Assembly (NCBI RefSeq): GCF_003202155.1
Contig: NZ_QFLI01000001.1
Coordinates: 434,001 to 498,000, forward strand
Source of the DNA: Marinifilum breve
GTDB taxonomy: Bacteria > Bacteroidota > Bacteroidia > Bacteroidales > Marinifilaceae
DNA length: 64,000 nt
Reading direction: 5' to 3'
In this document: positions 53,695-62,698 of the stretch, piece after piece
How positions within the stretch are numbered: the stretch's first letter is position 1
How the letters are laid out: each line of letters opens with the position of its first letter
Notes under the pieces: generated by a model
Told to the model about the DNA's origin: nothing
The model's database searches: none
Seen by the model: the letters and a program-made list of their open reading frames with translations, nothing else
Made by a program: the position numbers and the translations under genes

Positions 53695-53981
53695 AAGATA
53701 TTTTAAAAGATTTAAATAAAGCTTTTGAGAACCGAATTCGACTTGGAATCATGTCGGCTTTGGTGGTAAACGATTACTTGGATTTTAATGCCTTGAAAAA
53801 CCTTTTAGGCGTAACTGACGGTAATTTGGCTAGCCACCTAAAGTCTTTGGAAAAGACCGAGTACATTCGCGTTCAAAAAGAATTCTTAGATCGCAAGCCA
53901 AACACCAAGTATAGTGCTACAAATGAAGGAAAAGCAGCATTCTTAAAACACATAAAAGCCATCGAACAACTATTGAAATAA
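53691..53981 (+). CDS. Winged-helix transcriptional regulator (HTH_34 type)
   Basis: The start is GTG 53691, overlapping the upstream stop codon as GTGA; a longer frame from 53625 would read through the membrane-protein gene. The 96-residue product is one winged helix: NKAFENRIRLGIMSALVVND, DFNALKNLLGVTDGNLASHL (recognition helix region), KSLEKTEYIRVQKEFLDRKP (wing) and TKYSATNEGKAAFLKHIKAI. It matches the small MarR/PadR-like HTH_34 family. Two near-identical palindromes flank it, one before its own operon and one before creD, so it probably represses both. Confidence 0.9.
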   Translation: MKDILKDLNKAFENRIRLGIMSALVVNDYLDFNALKNLLGVTDGNLASHLKSLEKTEYIRVQKEFLDRKPNTKYSATNEGKAAFLKHIKAIEQLLK

Positions 53982-53996
53982 TTTTTTTTACCACCC

Positions 53997-54015
53997 TACT
54001 TTGTATTTCAAAGTA
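53997..54015 (+). promoter_or_regulatory. Palindromic operator, copy 2, upstream of creD
   Basis: TACTTTGTATTTCAAAGTA differs from the copy at 53052-53070 by one base and lies 19 bases before the creD ATG and 15 bases after the regulator stop codon. Confidence 0.7.
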
Positions 54016-54034
54016 CTTTTAAAAAACACGAGAT

Positions 54035-55378
54035 ATGAACACAGAACAATCTTCATTCGAAAAATTTGGCCACTGGTTAAAACAATCCGTTGGATTAAAA
54101 CTTTCCACTATTACCATTCTTATGCTTTTGCTTCTCATTCCTGCAAGTATGATCAAATCCATCATTCACGAAAGAGAAAGCCAAAACAGATCAGTACTGC
54201 GCGAAGTAAGCTCCAAATGGGCCAATGAACAGCAATTAAATGGTCCGATATTGACTATTCCTTTGGTATACGAATATCTCAACAATGAAAATGAAACCAT
54301 TCAAAAAACCAAACACCTACACATTTTACCAGATCAATTAAATGTTTATGGAAATATCGAACCCAAAACTTTAAAACGTGGTATCTACGAGGTTGTTGTA
54401 TACAGCAGTAAGCTAAAGGTTTCCGGACTGTTTGATTTAAATGCTAAAATTGATCAAAGCGGGTTAAAGGAGATCCAATTCGACAAGGCGTTCATGAGCA
54501 TCGGAATTTCTGACCTAAGAGGAATAGAGGATCAAATTCAGTTCCAATGGGGTAAAAATAAAATATCCGTACAACCAGGATCACGATTACCCAATATGAT
54601 ACCTTCTGGCGTTAGTCTTGATGTGCCAAATTTGGCAGAAAATTTCACCAAAATGGTTAACTTTTCTTTTGACTTAAATCTACAGGGAAGTCAAAACCTC
54701 TCATTTATTCCTGTAGGTGGAAGTACACAAGTGGAGTTACAATCTCCATGGTCCTCTCCTAGTTTTAATGGGAACTTTATTCCTAAAACCCGTGAAGTTA
54801 GCGATAAGGGATTTACAGCCAAATGGAAAGCCTTATTGCTTAACCGCAACTATCCACAATCCTGGGTAGATAGAAATATGGCAGATAGAATGCAGGATTC
54901 TAGTTTTGGCGTAGATCTAATTATGCCTTTGGATGATTACCAAAAAGCCACGCGATCGGCTAAGTATGCTGCAATGACCATCTCTTTAATCTTCCTGGTA
55001 TTCTTCCTGGTAGAGATACTCAACGGAAAAAAAATTCATCCATTTCAGTATACATTGGTAGGTTTAGCACTTTGTCTTTTCTATGTTCTGCTGATATCCA
55101 TTTCGGAACATACCAATTTTAATATCGCATACCTTATTTCTGCAGGAGTTAGTTCCTTACTCATCTCTCTTTACTCGACAAGTGTTTTTAACTCCTTAAA
55201 ATTTACAGCTATTCTTTCGTCAACAATTCTTGGAATATACACATTCCTTTTTGTAACACTTCAACTTGCTGATTATGCTTTATTAATGGGTAGTATAGGC
55301 TTAACTGTTATTCTTGCCATCACCATGTTCTTTACTCGAAATATCAATTGGTACAAACTACATGTGAGTGCTGAATAA
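54035..55378 (+). CDS. creD: CreD-family inner membrane protein
   Basis: A 447-residue protein close to E. coli CreD in length. One N-terminal helix (LKLSTITILMLLLLIPASMI) precedes a large periplasmic domain (about 45-320) with the family motifs IIHERESQNRSVLREVSSKW and GPILTIPLVYEY, and RSAKYAAMTISLIFLVFFLVE opens a cluster of about six C-terminal membrane helices. CreD is linked to envelope stress and beta-lactam or colicin tolerance in proteobacteria. Here it sits behind an operator shared with the winged-helix regulator operon and not with a CreBC two-component system. Confidence 0.9.
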   Translation: MNTEQSSFEKFGHWLKQSVGLKLSTITILMLLLLIPASMIKSIIHERESQNRSVLREVSSKWANEQQLNGPILTIPLVYEYLNNENETIQKTKHLHILPDQLNVYGNIEPKTLKRGIYEVVVYSSKLKVSGLFDLNAKIDQSGLKEIQFDKAFMSIGISDLRGIEDQIQFQWGKNKISVQPGSRLPNMIPSGVSLDVPNLAENFTKMVNFSFDLNLQGSQNLSFIPVGGSTQVELQSPWSSPSFNGNFIPKTREVSDKGFTAKWKALLLNRNYPQSWVDRNMADRMQDSSFGVDLIMPLDDYQKATRSAKYAAMTISLIFLVFFLVEILNGKKIHPFQYTLVGLALCLFYVLLISISEHTNFNIAYLISAGVSSLLISLYSTSVFNSLKFTAILSSTILGIYTFLFVTLQLADYALLMGSIGLTVILAITMFFTRNINWYKLHVSAE

Positions 55379-55402
55379 TTCAAAATAAAATCCGATTGAG
55401 AA

Positions 55403-55786
55403 ATGAATAAAAAAAGCAATTTTTCCATAAAGGCTCGATTGAATAGTTTCAAACATGCCCTACGAGGTTTAAAAATTACAGTTAAAGAAGAAGACAATGC
55501 TAAAATTCATTTGGGCATTGGCATTATCATCTATGTACTGTCTGCTATTTTGAAGCTGAAGAAAATGGAAATTGTAGCTGTTCTTTTCTCAATCGGATTT
55601 GTTGTTGTAGCTGAACTATTCAATACTGCAATCGAGAATCTATGTGACTTTGTTCAACCCAATCATCTCAAGCAGATCAAAAAAATAAAAGATATTTCTG
55701 CAGTAGCAGTATTAATTAGTACAATTACTGCATTCATGATAGGATTAATTGTTTATTTACCCAGACTGATTTGCACACTCTCTTAA
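55403..55786 (+). CDS. dgkA: Diacylglycerol kinase (DgkA family)
   Basis: A 127-residue protein. It has an amphipathic N-terminus (SIKARLNSFKHALRGLKITV), then KEEDNAKIHLGIGIIIYVLS, and the conserved active-site helix VVAELFNTAIENLCDFVQPN (ELFNTAIE motif), followed by DISAVAVLISTITAFMIGLI. Members phosphorylate diacylglycerol or undecaprenol; the Gram-positive-like members use undecaprenol, and this branch could be either. It starts 24 bases after creD and is likely co-transcribed. Confidence 0.92.
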   Translation: MNKKSNFSIKARLNSFKHALRGLKITVKEEDNAKIHLGIGIIIYVLSAILKLKKMEIVAVLFSIGFVVVAELFNTAIENLCDFVQPNHLKQIKKIKDISAVAVLISTITAFMIGLIVYLPRLICTLS

Positions 55787-55836
55787 ATTGTAAATTTTCG
55801 TAACTTTTATTTAGCTTATATAATATCACAGTTGTT

Positions 55837-57048
55837 ATGAGTAAAGTTTATCACTTCGATTACATTATTATAGGTGCAGGCATTATTGGTTTAACATTGG
55901 CCAAGGAGTTGATGTCAAAACATCCACAACCCACTATTGCAATTCTGGAAAAGGAAGAAGATGTAGCCAAACACGCAAGTGGGTTGAATAGTGGAGTTTT
56001 ACATGCTGGCTTTTATTATTCTTCGGATTCGCTAAAAGCCAAATTCTGTGTGCAGGGAAATCAGTTTATGAAATCCTTTTGTATGGAAAACAATATTCCA
56101 GTAAACAATTGTGGTAAAGTAGTAGTGGCTATCAATGAAGAGGAATTACAAGGTTTATATGAGTTAGAAAAACGAGGAAAGAAAAATGGTGTTGATCTTG
56201 AGTTGATTGATTTGGATAGATTAAAAGAAATTGATCCCAATGCAAAAAGTTACCAAAAGGCACTTTACTCTCCTACAACAGCAAGTGTTGATCCCAAATT
56301 GGTTTGTTCAAGACTTAAAGACATATTAATAGATAAAGGTGTTGAACTAGATTTTTCAACCCAGTTTTGGAGTATGAAAAACAATATAATTTACACTAAC
56401 AAAAAGCAGTATTCCTGTAAGTTTTTATTTAACGCAGCAGGTTTGTATGCTGATAAGATTGCCAAACAATTTGGATTTGCAAAGAACCGTATTATTATAC
56501 CGTTTAGAGGCAATTATCTGGTGTATAGAAATAAGAAACACCAAATAAAAACACATATCTATCCTGTTCCAAATCTTTTAAATCCATTTTTAGGTGTTCA
56601 TTACACATTAACGGTAAACAATGAGCTAAAATTAGGACCAACTTCAACGCCTGCATTTTGGAGAGAAAATTACAACGGATTGTCAAGATTTAACCTTCAG
56701 GAATTTATGCAAATCATCTATTATGAATCAAAATTATTTCTTTTCAACTCATTTAATTTTAGACGTCTGGCCATTTCTGAAATCAAAAAATACAACCGAA
56801 GGTACTTCGTGCAACTAGCCAAGCATTTATCTCACAATTGTAATCCTGAGTCATTTGACACATGGACAAAACCAGGAATCAGAGCTCAATTGCTCAATAC
56901 AAAAACATTAAAGCTTGAAATGGATTTTATTGTAGAAGGAGATTCAAATTCTCTACATATTCTCAATGCTGTATCACCTGCTTTTACTTGTAGTTTTGCT
57001 TTCGCAAAATATCTCGTATCGGAAAAATTGCAAAAAAATATCGATTAA
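55837..57048 (+). CDS. lhgO: L-2-hydroxyglutarate oxidase
   Basis: A 403-residue protein. The FAD dinucleotide-binding motif is DYIIIGAGIIGLTLAKELMS, followed by the diagnostic AKHASGLNSGVLHAGFYYSS and KAKFCVQGNQFMKSFC. The C-terminal part contains FNAAGLYADKIAKQFGFAKN, IIPFRGNYLVYRNKKH and LGVHYTLTVNNELKLGPTST, all matching the LhgO branch of the DAO family. It oxidises L-2-hydroxyglutarate to 2-oxoglutarate at the inner membrane, feeding electrons to the quinone pool. The C-terminal GIRAQL motif is present as KPGIRAQLLN. Confidence 0.93.
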   Translation: MSKVYHFDYIIIGAGIIGLTLAKELMSKHPQPTIAILEKEEDVAKHASGLNSGVLHAGFYYSSDSLKAKFCVQGNQFMKSFCMENNIPVNNCGKVVVAINEEELQGLYELEKRGKKNGVDLELIDLDRLKEIDPNAKSYQKALYSPTTASVDPKLVCSRLKDILIDKGVELDFSTQFWSMKNNIIYTNKKQYSCKFLFNAAGLYADKIAKQFGFAKNRIIIPFRGNYLVYRNKKHQIKTHIYPVPNLLNPFLGVHYTLTVNNELKLGPTSTPAFWRENYNGLSRFNLQEFMQIIYYESKLFLFNSFNFRRLAISEIKKYNRRYFVQLAKHLSHNCNPESFDTWTKPGIRAQLLNTKTLKLEMDFIVEGDSNSLHILNAVSPAFTCSFAFAKYLVSEKLQKNID

Positions 57049-57113
57049 ATAAAAACAGGACAATAGAATTCACAAATATTTCTAATTTTCACATTTAAAT
57101 TGAATATCATATC

Positions 57114-57842
57114 ATGGACTTCTACCAGAGCATCTCAAAATATTACCAATACATATTTCCATTGAATAAAATGCAACTTGATTTTATTGGTAAAAGCCAC
57201 CAACAAGCTAAAGACCAACTTTCCGTTTTAGATATTGGCTGTGCCATTGGTGATTTATCATTGGAGCTTGTCGAATCTTATCAAAAGGTCACAGGTATAG
57301 ATCTGGATAAAGGAATGATTGACAAGGCAATCATCAAAGGAAAGAGTCTCAAAAACCTTGAATTCCATTTGCAGAATATGCTGGAACTTGATACCGCTTT
57401 CGGATCAAATTCATTTGATATTATTGCCTGCTTTGGAAACACATTGGTGCACTTAAATTCAGATGAAGAAGTTTTACAATTCTTTCGTACTGCAAAAGCG
57501 GTTTTAAAGAAAGATGGAAAACTTCTTTTTCAAATCATCAATTACGATCGAATCATCGATCAGAAGATTGATCACTTGCCCACAATTGAAAATGAGGTCA
57601 TAAAGTTTGAACGAAACTACAAGTATCATTCTTCATTGGGGAAAGTTGATTTTGAAACCATACTAAGCATTAAAGAAAGTAATCACAGCATTCAAAACTG
57701 CATTGCTTTATTGGCGCTTAGAAAAGCAAAAATTGAAGAACTTCTGCATAAAGCAGGCTTTTCAAATATTTCTTTTTTTGGAAATTTTAAACGTGAAAAT
57801 CTCACAGAAAACAGCATGCCATTAATTGTTGAGGCAAGCTAA
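57114..57842 (+). CDS. Class I SAM-dependent methyltransferase
   Basis: A 242-residue protein with a complete SAM-binding Rossmann pattern: VLDIGCAIGDLSLELVESYQ (motif I), VTGIDLDKGMIDKAI, FHLQNMLELDTAFGSNSFDI and IACFGNTLVHLNSDEEVLQF, followed by LKKDGKLLFQIINYD. The N-terminal FYQSISKYYQYIFPLNKMQL resembles methyltransferases linked to radical SAM or quinone chemistry. The substrate is not predictable. It lies 65 bases after lhgO and 60 bases before the radical SAM gene on the same strand. Confidence 0.87.
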   Translation: MDFYQSISKYYQYIFPLNKMQLDFIGKSHQQAKDQLSVLDIGCAIGDLSLELVESYQKVTGIDLDKGMIDKAIIKGKSLKNLEFHLQNMLELDTAFGSNSFDIIACFGNTLVHLNSDEEVLQFFRTAKAVLKKDGKLLFQIINYDRIIDQKIDHLPTIENEVIKFERNYKYHSSLGKVDFETILSIKESNHSIQNCIALLALRKAKIEELLHKAGFSNISFFGNFKRENLTENSMPLIVEAS

Positions 57843-57902
57843 TACACTAAGTATCTGAGTTCACATATCGTTATTTTTTTAATCCTTCATATCCTTACAG
57901 AA

Positions 57903-59312
57903 ATGAAAGTTAAACTCGTATTGCCTTCACTCACCGAGGCAAAGAGCCCATTTTGGCGTCCAATTAAATACTCCTTATTCCCTCCTCTTGGTTTAGCAAG
58001 CTTAGCATCTTACCTTTCTGCAGAGGATGAAATTGAACTCATAGATCAACATGTGGAGAAATTACACATCGATGACAATCCCGATTTGGTCCTGATTCAA
58101 GTGTATATTACCAATACTAAACGTGCTTATAAGATTGCCGATCATTACAGAAAACGTGGCACATTTGTAGTTTTGGGAGGTCTTCATGTTACTTCACTGC
58201 CAAATGAAGCAATCCAACATGCAGACACTGTGATTCTGGGACCTGCAGAACAATCTTTTCCTGAATTCCTGCAAGATTTTAAAATGAAAAGGACTAAAAA
58301 ATTCTATCATGCAAAACATAGAAGAACCATTGAAAACCAACCAGTAATCAGGAGAGATTTGATCAAGCGAGAAAAATATTTGGTTCCCAACTCTCTATCC
58401 ATATCCAGAGGCTGTCCTCATCATTGTAGTTTCTGTTATAAAGATGCCTTTTTTAGAGGTGGGAAATCATTTTACACCCAAAGAGTAGATGAAATTCTTG
58501 CCGAAATCGATCGACTTCAAGGAAAACATCTCTATTTTTTGGATGATCACCTGCTGGGCGATCCAAAGTTGGCTGCTACTCTATTTCGTGAGATGAAAGG
58601 AATGAACAGGGTATTTCAGGGAGCTGCTACCGTTGAATCCATTCTTAAAGGCAATTTATTGGAATTAGCCGCCGAAGCAGGATTAAGAAGTGTATTTGTA
58701 GGATTCGAAACCTTTTCGGAAGAGAATTTGCGCCAAAGCAATAAAAATCAGAATCTAAAACAAAGCTACGAACTGGCTGTTAAAAGACTGCACGATTTAG
58801 GAATCATGATCAACGGTAGTTTTGTTTTTGGTCTGGACCACGATGATCAAGATGTATTTAAGCGAACTGTTGATTGGGGAGTAAACCATTCAATTACCAC
58901 AGCAACCTATCACATCTTAACACCCTATCCTGGTACGAAACTCTATCAGGATTTAGAGAAGCAAAATCGCATTCTTACCAAGAATTGGGATTTATACGAT
59001 ACAAGGCACGCGGTGTATGAAAGTAAAAAATTAAGCCCAAAAGAACTGGAAGATGGATATCAATGGGCCTACAAGGAATTTTATTCCTGGCAGAACATAT
59101 TTAAATCCTCATTTGCTCACGATCATCTTACCCACCAATTAAAACATTTGTTCTATACCGGTGGATGGAAAAAATTTGAACCACTATGGAATTTCATCAT
59201 CAATACGGGAGGTTTAAAGCGCATGCTGCCACTATTGGAATTATTGCTTTGCGAAGTTGATAAGGCCAAAGGAAATATTTCTGAAAAAAATCTCTACAAA
59301 TCATTTCAATGA
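57903..59312 (+). CDS. B12-binding-domain radical SAM protein
   Basis: A 469-residue protein. The N-terminal cobalamin-binding-like domain (about 1-140) shows KVKLVLPSLTEAKSPFWRPI, PPLGLASLASYLSAEDEIEL and VVLGGLHVTSLPNEAIQHAD; the usual DxHxxG cobalamin loop is not clear (DQHVEKLH), so B12 use is uncertain. The radical SAM domain follows with CxxxCxxC in SRGCPHHCSFCYKDAFFRGG (about 178-186) and FVGFETFSEENLRQSNKNQN. A DUF4070-like tail contains YESKKLSPKELEDGYQWAYK. The product class and substrate are unknown. Confidence 0.88.
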   Translation: MKVKLVLPSLTEAKSPFWRPIKYSLFPPLGLASLASYLSAEDEIELIDQHVEKLHIDDNPDLVLIQVYITNTKRAYKIADHYRKRGTFVVLGGLHVTSLPNEAIQHADTVILGPAEQSFPEFLQDFKMKRTKKFYHAKHRRTIENQPVIRRDLIKREKYLVPNSLSISRGCPHHCSFCYKDAFFRGGKSFYTQRVDEILAEIDRLQGKHLYFLDDHLLGDPKLAATLFREMKGMNRVFQGAATVESILKGNLLELAAEAGLRSVFVGFETFSEENLRQSNKNQNLKQSYELAVKRLHDLGIMINGSFVFGLDHDDQDVFKRTVDWGVNHSITTATYHILTPYPGTKLYQDLEKQNRILTKNWDLYDTRHAVYESKKLSPKELEDGYQWAYKEFYSWQNIFKSSFAHDHLTHQLKHLFYTGGWKKFEPLWNFIINTGGLKRMLPLLELLLCEVDKAKGNISEKNLYKSFQ

Positions 59313-59357
59313 TTTTTCGTATATTCTATATTCCATAAACTTTAAACCCGATTTGAA

Positions 59358-59792
59358 ATGAAGTATACCATTGAAATAGAAATTAACAAGCCTATTGATG
59401 AAGTCGTGAAATTATTTAATAGTGAGGATAACCTTTTTAAATGGATGGAAGGTTTGCAGAGTATCGAGCACTTGACGGGAGAACCTGGAGCAAAGGGTTC
59501 TACTTCAAAAATGATTTTCAAACAAGGAAAAAGAGAGATGGAAATGTTTGAGACCGTAATCTCTTTAAATCTGCCTGAAGAGTTTATTGCAAGCTATGAA
59601 GCAAGAGGGGTTTACAATTTGGCAAAAACCAGTTTTCAGCCCTTAGGCGATCACAAAACAAAATACATAACCGAACAGGAATTCCAACTAAAAGGATTAA
59701 TGAAAGCTTTTGGATGGATAATGCCTGGTGCGTTTAAAAAGCAAACCGAAAAATACCTGCAAATGTTTAAGGAGTTTGCAGAAGAACAGTAA
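59358..59792 (+). CDS. SRPBCC (START/Bet v1-like) protein
   Basis: A 144-residue protein with the helix-grip pattern: YTIEIEINKPIDEVVKLFNS, DNLFKWMEGLQSIEHLTGEP, GSTSKMIFKQGKREMEMFET, and a long C-terminal helix (MPGAFKKQTEKYLQMFKEFA). These proteins bind hydrophobic ligands in a central cavity and include cyclases and polyketide aromatases, but no catalytic residues stand out. It follows the radical SAM gene by 45 bases and ends at a terminator. Confidence 0.87.
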   Translation: MKYTIEIEINKPIDEVVKLFNSEDNLFKWMEGLQSIEHLTGEPGAKGSTSKMIFKQGKREMEMFETVISLNLPEEFIASYEARGVYNLAKTSFQPLGDHKTKYITEQEFQLKGLMKAFGWIMPGAFKKQTEKYLQMFKEFAEEQ

Positions 59793-59798
59793 TAAAAA

Positions 59799-59828
59799 AA
59801 GCCATTTACCGATAATAGTAAATGGCTT
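59799..59828. terminator. Bidirectional terminator between SRPBCC and dipeptidase genes
   Basis: An 11-bp stem AAGCCATTTAC / GTAAATGGCTT with an 8-base loop, T-rich on the plus exit and A/T-rich (seven T) on the minus exit, between convergent genes. Confidence 0.9.
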
Positions 59829-59848
59829 CTTTTTATTCTTTTATTTGC

Positions 59849-61462
59849 TTAGAATCCTAAACCAAATCTTCCCCAATATTCATTCTCCAATTCTTTCCAG
59901 CGTAGCATTGTAGCACCAGTAAAGTCTTTGGTGAATTTATTTAGAAGTGTGGTTGCTTCTTCTTTCTTGCCTTCTTCTAACAACTTCTTGATTTTAGCTT
60001 CAAAATACTCAGCATCGCTAAAACCTTTGTCTTCAAAGTAAGCCACTTCTTCCATCATGCCTTTTCTGGTTTTTTGCCATTGCAAAGTAGCCAATTTGTT
60101 AGCCTTTCTGTATTGCCAAATTGCAGCATCTTCTCTGTAACGTTTTTGTCCACAGAAGTTAAAACTCTCAGGAAGCTTTGTAGTTCCAGAATAAATTGGA
60201 ACACGAGGACTTTGTCCTGGGTTATCGAAAGAGAACCAAGCTCTACCACCAATTTCATCAGGCAACCAATCTCTCAACTGAATGATATGAGAATAAGAAC
60301 ACCATGCAACAGCAACTGTTCTCTGATACTCGATGGTTCCCTCTTTAAGGTAATTGCGCAAGTTTCTGTGATCTCTCGTAGGCCATGGGTGAGCATTTGG
60401 CGCGATAATGGTATCAGCACCAATCTCCTCTTTCTTATCGTTGTATTTTTTCTTCACCACCTTTAGGTTTTGAGTCATATCATACTCAGTACCTTCATAG
60501 GTTTCGCGATACAATGCAATTACGTCGCGTACAGAAACTTTCTGATCTGGTTTTACAGAGAATGGCAATTCATCTGCTTCAAAATCCAATTTTAATGATG
60601 GAGCCAAAGCATTTAGAATGATAAATTCGCGAATTTTGAATGGCTTCTCAACCTTACCATAAGCTTTCCAGAACTTGAATTCTTCTTTTCCATCCCATCT
60701 TTTAAGATTTTTGGCAACAGAGAATACATTGTCTGAAAACATGAAGTAATCCTTGTTCTTTTTCTCGATTTTACCAATTCTTGAAATATTTGCCGATACA
60801 CCAACATGATCATCAGGAATACGCTGAGCAGCCCAAACGCCTCCGATATTATCAGGACCTTCTCCGAAAATTTCCATTTGCCAAACTTCATGCTTGTCAG
60901 CAATGGTGATACACTCACCCCAATCGCCATAACCATACTCTTTGATTAATTTGCCAATTAATGTAATCGCATCGCGAGCAGTGGTACAACGCTGTAAAGC
61001 AATACGCTCCAACTCTTCAATTAGGAACATTCCTTTTTCGTTCACCAATTCTTTAGGACCAACAATGGTAGTTTCACCAATTGCCAATTGCTTTTCGTTC
61101 AAACATGGATAAGCGGTATTTAAATATGCGTAAGTTTCCTTCGCTTGCGGAATGCTACCTACAACATTCATTTTTCTTCGATCCCAAGCAGTTTCAGTTT
61201 TCAGGCTACCCTTGTAAACTTCCATGGTAGTATCGTTCTTGAACTTCTGTCCTTTCTCAACCTCTAACCAGGTTCTGTAACGTCCATCGCAAGTATGACT
61301 TGTAATTACAGATCCATCGGTTGATGCCTTTTTACCCACCATGATACTGGTACAACTCTCTCCAAAAAACGGATCGTTTACCTGATCTAAAACTCCTTGT
61401 GCAACAACACTTGCCGGCAATATGCAAAGCATGGCAAATGCTGCTAATAGTAACTTTTTCAT
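59849..61462 (-). CDS. C69-family dipeptidase
   Basis: A 537-residue protein with a signal peptide (LLLAAFAMLCILPASVVAQG). The Ntn-type nucleophile is probably the Cys in FFGESCTSIMVGKKASTDGS, which in this family is exposed by pro-peptide removal or follows a signal peptide. Further motifs are SHTCDGRYRTWLEVEKG, NEKQLAIGETTIVG, ARDAITLIGKLIKEYGYGDW and NISRIGKIEKKNKDYFMF, matching PepD/peptidase U34 proteins. It hydrolyses dipeptides in the periplasm or outside. The gene is monocistronic with the start ATG at 61462; a possible small RNA lies divergently upstream. Confidence 0.92.
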   Translation of the reverse strand: MKKLLLAAFAMLCILPASVVAQGVLDQVNDPFFGESCTSIMVGKKASTDGSVITSHTCDGRYRTWLEVEKGQKFKNDTTMEVYKGSLKTETAWDRRKMNVVGSIPQAKETYAYLNTAYPCLNEKQLAIGETTIVGPKELVNEKGMFLIEELERIALQRCTTARDAITLIGKLIKEYGYGDWGECITIADKHEVWQMEIFGEGPDNIGGVWAAQRIPDDHVGVSANISRIGKIEKKNKDYFMFSDNVFSVAKNLKRWDGKEEFKFWKAYGKVEKPFKIREFIILNALAPSLKLDFEADELPFSVKPDQKVSVRDVIALYRETYEGTEYDMTQNLKVVKKKYNDKKEEIGADTIIAPNAHPWPTRDHRNLRNYLKEGTIEYQRTVAVAWCSYSHIIQLRDWLPDEIGGRAWFSFDNPGQSPRVPIYSGTTKLPESFNFCGQKRYREDAAIWQYRKANKLATLQWQKTRKGMMEEVAYFEDKGFSDAEYFEAKIKKLLEEGKKEEATTLLNKFTKDFTGATMLRWKELENEYWGRFGLGF

Positions 61463-61691
61463 TTGTTTGTTGTTTAAATGTATGCCTCAGTTTTAAAATT
61501 GAGCTCTAAAAGTAATTTATTCTCATTATTCTTCCAATTGTACAACAAAATGATTGATAATGCTTTTAAACAAGTATGGCATTTAATGGTGCATCACCCT
61601 ACTTGTTTCAAATCTTTCCAAAATTCTATGCAGAAGGATCACTTTTAAGTTTCATTAACTTTTATTCAATGCATTTAGCATTCTTCTACCC

Positions 61692-61800
61692 TACATTTGT
61701 AATGTACAAAAACAGAGATGTTTTTTCATAGATTAGATTTTAGGTTAGTAAATAGTGGTTAGAGAAAATCCCGAACTTTGAACAGGTTCGGGATTTTTCT
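61692..61800 (+). ncRNA. Candidate small RNA transcript of about 95 nucleotides
   Basis: TACATTTG at 61692-61699 matches the -7 element, and a strong terminator with arms AAAATCCCGAAC (61765-61776) and GTTCGGGATTTT (61786-61797) follows about 65 bases later. The predicted transcript starts near 61706. The only frame inside is 14 codons (ATG at 61718). No gene on this strand lies downstream before 63366, so this is a self-contained unit. It sits in the gap 61463-61873, where no protein gene was found. Confidence 0.5.
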
Positions 61801-61826
61801 TTGGTATATTCTGACCTCAGATGAAA

Positions 61827-61857
61827 CAAAAGCCCCCACTCAATGTGGAAGCTTTTG
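61827..61857 (-). terminator. Terminator of the DUF6261-like gene
   Basis: CAAAAGC / GCTTTTG with an inner CCAC / GTGG pair separated by a mismatch, ending in a T-rich arm on the minus strand, 17 bases after the stop codon at 61874. Confidence 0.6.
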
Positions 61858-61873
61858 CATCGCTATTCTAAAT

Positions 61874-62608
61874 TTAAATCACTTCGGCATCCGTCTCGGC
61901 CTCACTTTCGGTGCGGCGGCGTTTTATCAATTCATTGCTTTCATCTATTAAATGAGCAATAGTTTGAGCTGTTGCCTTGTAAGTATCTGGTTTTGCCTTT
62001 GCCATGGTATTCATGTAACCTACCAAATTGTCGTTTATTTCTTTTACAGCTAATTTCTTTAGCTTACTGGCTGTTGCCAAATCTTGCTTGGCTCCTTCGC
62101 CTTCGGCTTGCTGTAGTTTAATGGATTCAAAATCATCTTCAGCCGCAGTTAAGGCAGAAATAATTTCACCCACACCTTGCAGTTTGGCAATTGCCGTTAC
62201 AACATCCTCTTTACCTAAATCTTTAAGCATCGATCTTACCTCAGCTGTTTCTGCATCGTTGTTCTCATCCTGAATACCCATACCGTAATTTTCTAAAATT
62301 CTATAAACCACCAAAGCAGCTTCCTTTACCTCGGCTACCGGAATATGAGTATACCCTTCAACCAATTTAAATAAGGATCGAATTTTCAAATCACGAACAC
62401 GATCTTTTTCGGCCAGTTGCGAGTAAGCAATTAAACGTTTTAAAGCCTCTGTTAATGAGGTACTATACTCACTTATTTTTGCGATCAGAGCTATTAAGTA
62501 AGTGTCGGTAGTCCAGTCGTTCTGTGCAAATGCATCTATAATTACTCTTACCAATGCACTAGCATCGTTATTACGAATGTTGGTTTTAATTTTTTTAATC
62601 AATTTCAT
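61874..62608 (-). CDS. DUF6261-family helical protein, repeat-associated
   Basis: A 244-residue, all-helical, soluble-looking protein. Segments such as RSLFKLVEGYTHIPVAEVKE, AALVVYRILENYGMGI, TAEVRSMLKDLGKEDVV and KLQGVGEIISALTAAEDDFE correspond to what I remember of DUF6261, a Bacteroidota family of unknown function. The C-terminal tail is acidic after a basic patch (KRRRTESEAETDAEV). It is monocistronic. A 42-bp repeat array lies 90 bases upstream on the same strand, as a 21-bp array does for the helical gene at 28891-29607. Confidence 0.72.
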   Translation of the reverse strand: MKLIKKIKTNIRNNDASALVRVIIDAFAQNDWTTDTYLIALIAKISEYSTSLTEALKRLIAYSQLAEKDRVRDLKIRSLFKLVEGYTHIPVAEVKEAALVVYRILENYGMGIQDENNDAETAEVRSMLKDLGKEDVVTAIAKLQGVGEIISALTAAEDDFESIKLQQAEGEGAKQDLATASKLKKLAVKEINDNLVGYMNTMAKAKPDTYKATAQTIAHLIDESNELIKRRRTESEAETDAEVI

Positions 62609-62698
62609 AGTCTTTGTTTTAAGTGTTAGTTATGTTGATTATTAAAATTTAAGTCTCTGAATTTCCAACTCCCATTATTTCCGAAAACAACTTGTAAG

